From UBA1738 sp045577675 (GTDB taxonomy: Bacteria; Bacillota; Clostridia; UBA1381), in assembly GCA_045577675.1 (NCBI GenBank), contig JAZNIV010000126.1, positions 1-6,380 of the forward strand: DNA of 6,380 bases. The letters run 5' to 3'. Shown here one piece after another: positions 3,858 to 6,380 of the stretch (within the stretch, counting starts at the first letter, position 1; each line of letters starts with the position of its first letter). Below the pieces are notes generated by a model, which saw only the letters and a program-made list of their open reading frames with translations, was not told the DNA's origin and made no database searches. The position numbers and the translations under genes were made by a program.

Positions 3858-5495
3858 ATGCAAACTATTATCAAATTTATATTTACACTATTTACATCGT
3901 TTTCAATTCTTATATCTAATCTGATATCTCCCGGGGTTGTTTTTCCCGAAAGCGATGACTTTAATTTTTCCTATCTTGAATACCCAGAAGAGGCAATAAT
4001 CACACTTGAAGAGGCAGGAATTACCGAACAGGAGCTTGTGGGCAGAGCATCTGCTCAGCTACCTGAATATGTGCAGTCCGGCGGATATGACGACATAAAC
4101 GGTATTATAATATCACCATATTATACAGCAAAGGTAAGCGGAGAGGAAATTCCGGTATATGCTTCCGTAGTTTTTATACGCGTTGATGATACAGGTACAC
4201 TGCACTCCTTCTCCGAAATTTATGTTGATTCAAGCGAGGAGTTTTCATTCAATATTGAGATATCCGGTGCTGATGTTGTGCTGGAAAATGCCATTGTGTT
4301 ACCCGAATCACACGGTGTAAAAGCACAGTGTAAAAATAACACCGTAAAAGCCTCGATCAATAAAACGGGTATCTATACCTTCCTTTTTAATGATGCAAAT
4401 CAATATTACGGTTATACTCTTATGGTGCGCGAAAAGGTTGATGAGGACGCGGAAATTGCAGCATATATAGAGGAGTACGGCGAGGATAACGTATGGGTCA
4501 TTGATAAGGGTGTATATGAATATGACTACGTTAATCTCGTTGCACAGAATGATCTTGTAATTTATCTTCGTGAAGGTGCTTATATTATTGCTAATCATCT
4601 TTTTGATATTGAATGCGCCGAGGATGAAAACAAATATTTAGAACCTACCGCGCCGGGTGATAATGCTTTTGGACTTACAAGGTATCCGTTTATAAATTTT
4701 TACAACTGCAACAATATAACCCTTGCGGGCAGGGGCGTAATTGATATGACGCGTCTTGACCGACGTGAGAGGAGAGGCGTTGTTTTTACCAATTGTACTA
4801 ATGTTAACGTTAGTGATGTTAAAATCATAAACTCACCTGAATGGTCTTTTATCTCTTATTGCTGTACTGATGTCAGCATCGACAACGTTGATATTATCGG
4901 TAACCGCGGCAACTGTGACGGCTTTGCTATCTGCAACAGCCACAATGTTACTGTTGATAATTGCTTTGCAAGAGTAGCAGACGACACCTTTGAGGTTAAG
5001 GCTCTTGGTGGAACAATGGACAGTAATAATATTACGTTTACAAACTGTATTGCTTGGGGCGGATATGCACGTTGTTTCGGTATTACAGGTGAAGTCAATA
5101 AGAAGATTTCCGATGTGACCTTCCGTGACTGTGCCGTAATTTATCGTGACGGTATATGGGACAATGACAGAATCGGTTCTCTTGTAGTAGTTGCAGAGCA
5201 GACCGAAGGCAGTATTGACGGAGTTCTTTTTGAAAATATAGAAATATTCCGTGATGAAGGCAGACCTATTCTTGTGAAGATATATGATGAAGAAGCGGAA
5301 AATTTCGAGATTAAAAATATTGTCTTCAGAAATATTTCTTACACTTCATATATGAGTCCGAAAATAGCCGGTACAAACAGCGATACAAACACAGTTCAAG
5401 TAAAGCTTGAGAATATAACCGCTAACGGTAATACGCTTCAAACCCCGCAAATCAGGTTCATTATCGGTGGATATTGTGATGTAACTTCTGAATAA
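3858..5495 (+). CDS. Secreted right-handed parallel beta-helix protein, GH28/GH49-like glycosidase
   Basis: A 545-aa protein. Residues 1-26 form a signal peptide (one Lys, then a long hydrophobic run to NLISPG), so it is probably exported; no cell-wall anchor or C-terminal membrane helix is seen. Residues about 85-190 look like the N-terminal beta-sandwich found before the helix in GH49 dextranases and some GH28-like enzymes (VSGEEIPVY, then IVLPESHGV). From about 230 to 520 there are beta-helix coils with Asn/Cys ladders (NCNNI, NCTNV, NCFA, NCIAW). The region GNCDG (351-355, D354) and ADD (374-376) matches the NTDG and DD catalytic motifs of polygalacturonase-type enzymes. The usual third motif (GHG) is missing and RIK is not clear, so the exact linkage cut is uncertain; a GH49-like or other alpha-glycan activity is possible. 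Its codon use appears richer in G/C than the upstream kinase gene. GGAGG lies 9 nt upstream of the ATG. Confidence 0.82.
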   Translation: MQTIIKFIFTLFTSFSILISNLISPGVVFPESDDFNFSYLEYPEEAIITLEEAGITEQELVGRASAQLPEYVQSGGYDDINGIIISPYYTAKVSGEEIPVYASVVFIRVDDTGTLHSFSEIYVDSSEEFSFNIEISGADVVLENAIVLPESHGVKAQCKNNTVKASINKTGIYTFLFNDANQYYGYTLMVREKVDEDAEIAAYIEEYGEDNVWVIDKGVYEYDYVNLVAQNDLVIYLREGAYIIANHLFDIECAEDENKYLEPTAPGDNAFGLTRYPFINFYNCNNITLAGRGVIDMTRLDRRERRGVVFTNCTNVNVSDVKIINSPEWSFISYCCTDVSIDNVDIIGNRGNCDGFAICNSHNVTVDNCFARVADDTFEVKALGGTMDSNNITFTNCIAWGGYARCFGITGEVNKKISDVTFRDCAVIYRDGIWDNDRIGSLVVVAEQTEGSIDGVLFENIEIFRDEGRPILVKIYDEEAENFEIKNIVFRNISYTSYMSPKIAGTNSDTNTVQVKLENITANGNTLQTPQIRFIIGGYCDVTSE

Positions 5496-5572
5496 CTCTT
5501 ACACGAGAAAGATACCATACCTGAAGAAGAGAATGAGTGAATATTACATTAAATATAAAAGGCGGTGTAATT

Positions 5573-6073
5573 ATGGAAAGCTTATTTGAGACGAGTTATG
5601 TAAGAACAAAGGAAATGGTCAAGGAAACAGCCTTTTCTTACTTTTTCAAGGGAAGAAGAGGGTTGATTGCTTGGGGGCTTCCTGCGGCGTTGGCTATTGT
5701 ATCAATATTTAGTTTTATATTAGGTATTGACGAATTTCCTTGGGGAATAATATTTTCTGTAATTTTCATTGTTTATTATTTTATATGTTACTTTAATCAC
5801 ACTAAACTTGTTATTAAGCGTGATTTAGAGGCTACCGGTAAAGAAATTGCCGTATATTCCTTCATCACTGAAAATTTTATTTACAACACTTCATCAACGG
5901 GTTCTCAGACAAGATTAAATTATTACGATATTAAATATGGAAGTAAGACCGAGAATTACATTCTGTTATTTTCAAACACCAATTCTGTATATTCATTTCG
6001 AAAAGACGGATTCACAAAAGGTGATTATCATCAGTTTCTTGTTTTTCTTAGAAATAAAGGGATAAAAATATAG
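5573..6073 (+). CDS. YcxB-like membrane protein
   Basis: A 166-aa protein. Two membrane helices lie at about 31-52 and 57-74, separated by a tight turn (DEFPWG), followed by a basic stretch and a cytoplasmic beta-rich C-terminal domain (about 77-166). That domain carries the typical YcxB pattern: LNYYDIKYGSKTENYILLF, then VYSFRKDGF and a closing helix FLVFLRNKG. Function of the family is unknown. The start at 5573 is preferred because AAAGGCGGTG (5558-5567) differs by one base from the ideal Shine-Dalgarno AAAGGAGGTG and sits 5 nt upstream; an in-frame GTG at 5537 lacks a ribosome site. The gap to the beta-helix gene is 77 nt with no terminator or clear promoter, so co-transcription is likely. 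No GC-rich terminator follows. Confidence 0.82.
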   Translation: MESLFETSYVRTKEMVKETAFSYFFKGRRGLIAWGLPAALAIVSIFSFILGIDEFPWGIIFSVIFIVYYFICYFNHTKLVIKRDLEATGKEIAVYSFITENFIYNTSSTGSQTRLNYYDIKYGSKTENYILLFSNTNSVYSFRKDGFTKGDYHQFLVFLRNKGIKI

Positions 6074-6173
6074 TTTTTACTCTCTTTTTTAAATCTGTAT
6101 TTTATCTGTAAAAGGCTTATTTATAACACTTGAAAATTTCTAAAAAAATATTTAAAAAACATTAAAAATTCTC

Positions 6174-6202
6174 TTGACATTTGCTTGTCCTTATTATATA
6201 AT
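6174..6202 (+). promoter_or_regulatory. Promoter of the second tRNA operon
   Basis: Full consensus TTGACA (6174-6179), a 17-bp spacer and TATAAT (6197-6202), with A-rich UP-like DNA upstream (6140-6170). The -10 lies inside a perfect 14-nt palindrome, TTATTATATAATAA (6191-6204). The start is predicted near 6209, only about 7 nt before tRNA-Val. The preceding interval 6074-6173 is A/T-rich and otherwise featureless. Confidence 0.88.
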
Positions 6203-6215
6203 AAGCAAGCGTTTT

Positions 6216-6291
6216 GGGAGCATAGCTCAGCTGGGAGAGCATCTGCCTTACAAGCAGAGGGTCATAGGTTCGAGCCCTATTGTTCCCACCA
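6216..6291 (+). tRNA. tRNA-Val (anticodon TAC), second copy
   Basis: Identical over 76 nt to 1890-1965, with TAC at 6249-6251 and encoded CCA. The flanking 5' sequence is unrelated to that of the first copy, so identity begins at the first base of the tRNA (or at most one or two bases before). Confidence 0.97.
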
Positions 6292-6297
6292 AGAGGT

Positions 6298-6374
6298 GGC
6301 CCGGTAGTTCAGTTGGTTAGAACGCTAGCCTGTCACGCTAGAGGTCGACGGTTCGAGCCCGTTCCGGGTCGCCA
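6298..6374 (+). tRNA. tRNA-Asp (anticodon GTC), second copy
   Basis: One base differs from 1972-2048 (D-loop T6313). GTC lies at 6332-6334 and CCA is encoded at 6372-6374. The 6-nt spacer from tRNA-Val is the same as in copy 1. The sequence ends 6 nt later in CTTTTT, so any further tRNAs of this operon are outside the window. Confidence 0.97.
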
Positions 6375-6380
6375 CTTTTT

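Overview
The window looks like chromosomal DNA from a low-GC Gram-positive gut anaerobe (Bacillota, class Clostridia, possibly Oscillospirales/Ruminococcus-like). This is inferred from A/T-rich codon use, strong GGAGG ribosome binding sites, TTGACA/TATAAT promoters with 17-bp spacers, tRNA genes that encode their own CCA, and the protein families present. No taxonomic marker was available to test it.

Layout. Positions 1-618 hold the 3' part of an endonuclease/exonuclease/phosphatase (EEP) family hydrolase. At 672-1778 is a NahK-like sugar 1-kinase with its own promoter, whose -35 box overlaps the EEP stop codon. Positions 1831-2366 are a five-gene tRNA operon (Val, Asp, Phe, Gly, Cys) with a strong promoter, a leader hairpin, an internal terminator-like hairpin and a strong end terminator. 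Positions 2371-3860 hold two short genes, a cupin and an unrecognised 88-aa protein. They alternate with two arrays of small, mostly perfect hairpins, a block of 7-nt repeats and three closely similar promoters. At 3858-5495 is a secreted right-handed beta-helix protein of GH28/GH49-like type, followed at 5573-6073 by a YcxB-like two-helix membrane protein. At 6174-6380 a second tRNA operon begins with Val and Asp genes nearly identical to the first pair, and it runs off the window.

How it works together. The NahK-like kinase and the beta-helix hydrolase suggest glycan use. Otherwise the genes are single transcription units between two tRNA operons and do not form one pathway. The cupin, the 88-aa gene and the beta-helix gene share a promoter subtype (TTGTAa, 17 bp, TATAAT, with TGTGTG just before the -10).

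Most unusual is the intergenic architecture. The cupin and 88-aa genes, which are unrelated in sequence, sit in the same wrapper: an ungapped 70-nt upstream module and a 40-nt downstream element that ends in a terminator. Both hairpin arrays follow one plan. Their stems all differ, their linkers are constant, the 5' arm of the first hairpin has a second perfect partner about 80 nt away, and the linker orientation flips immediately after that partner.
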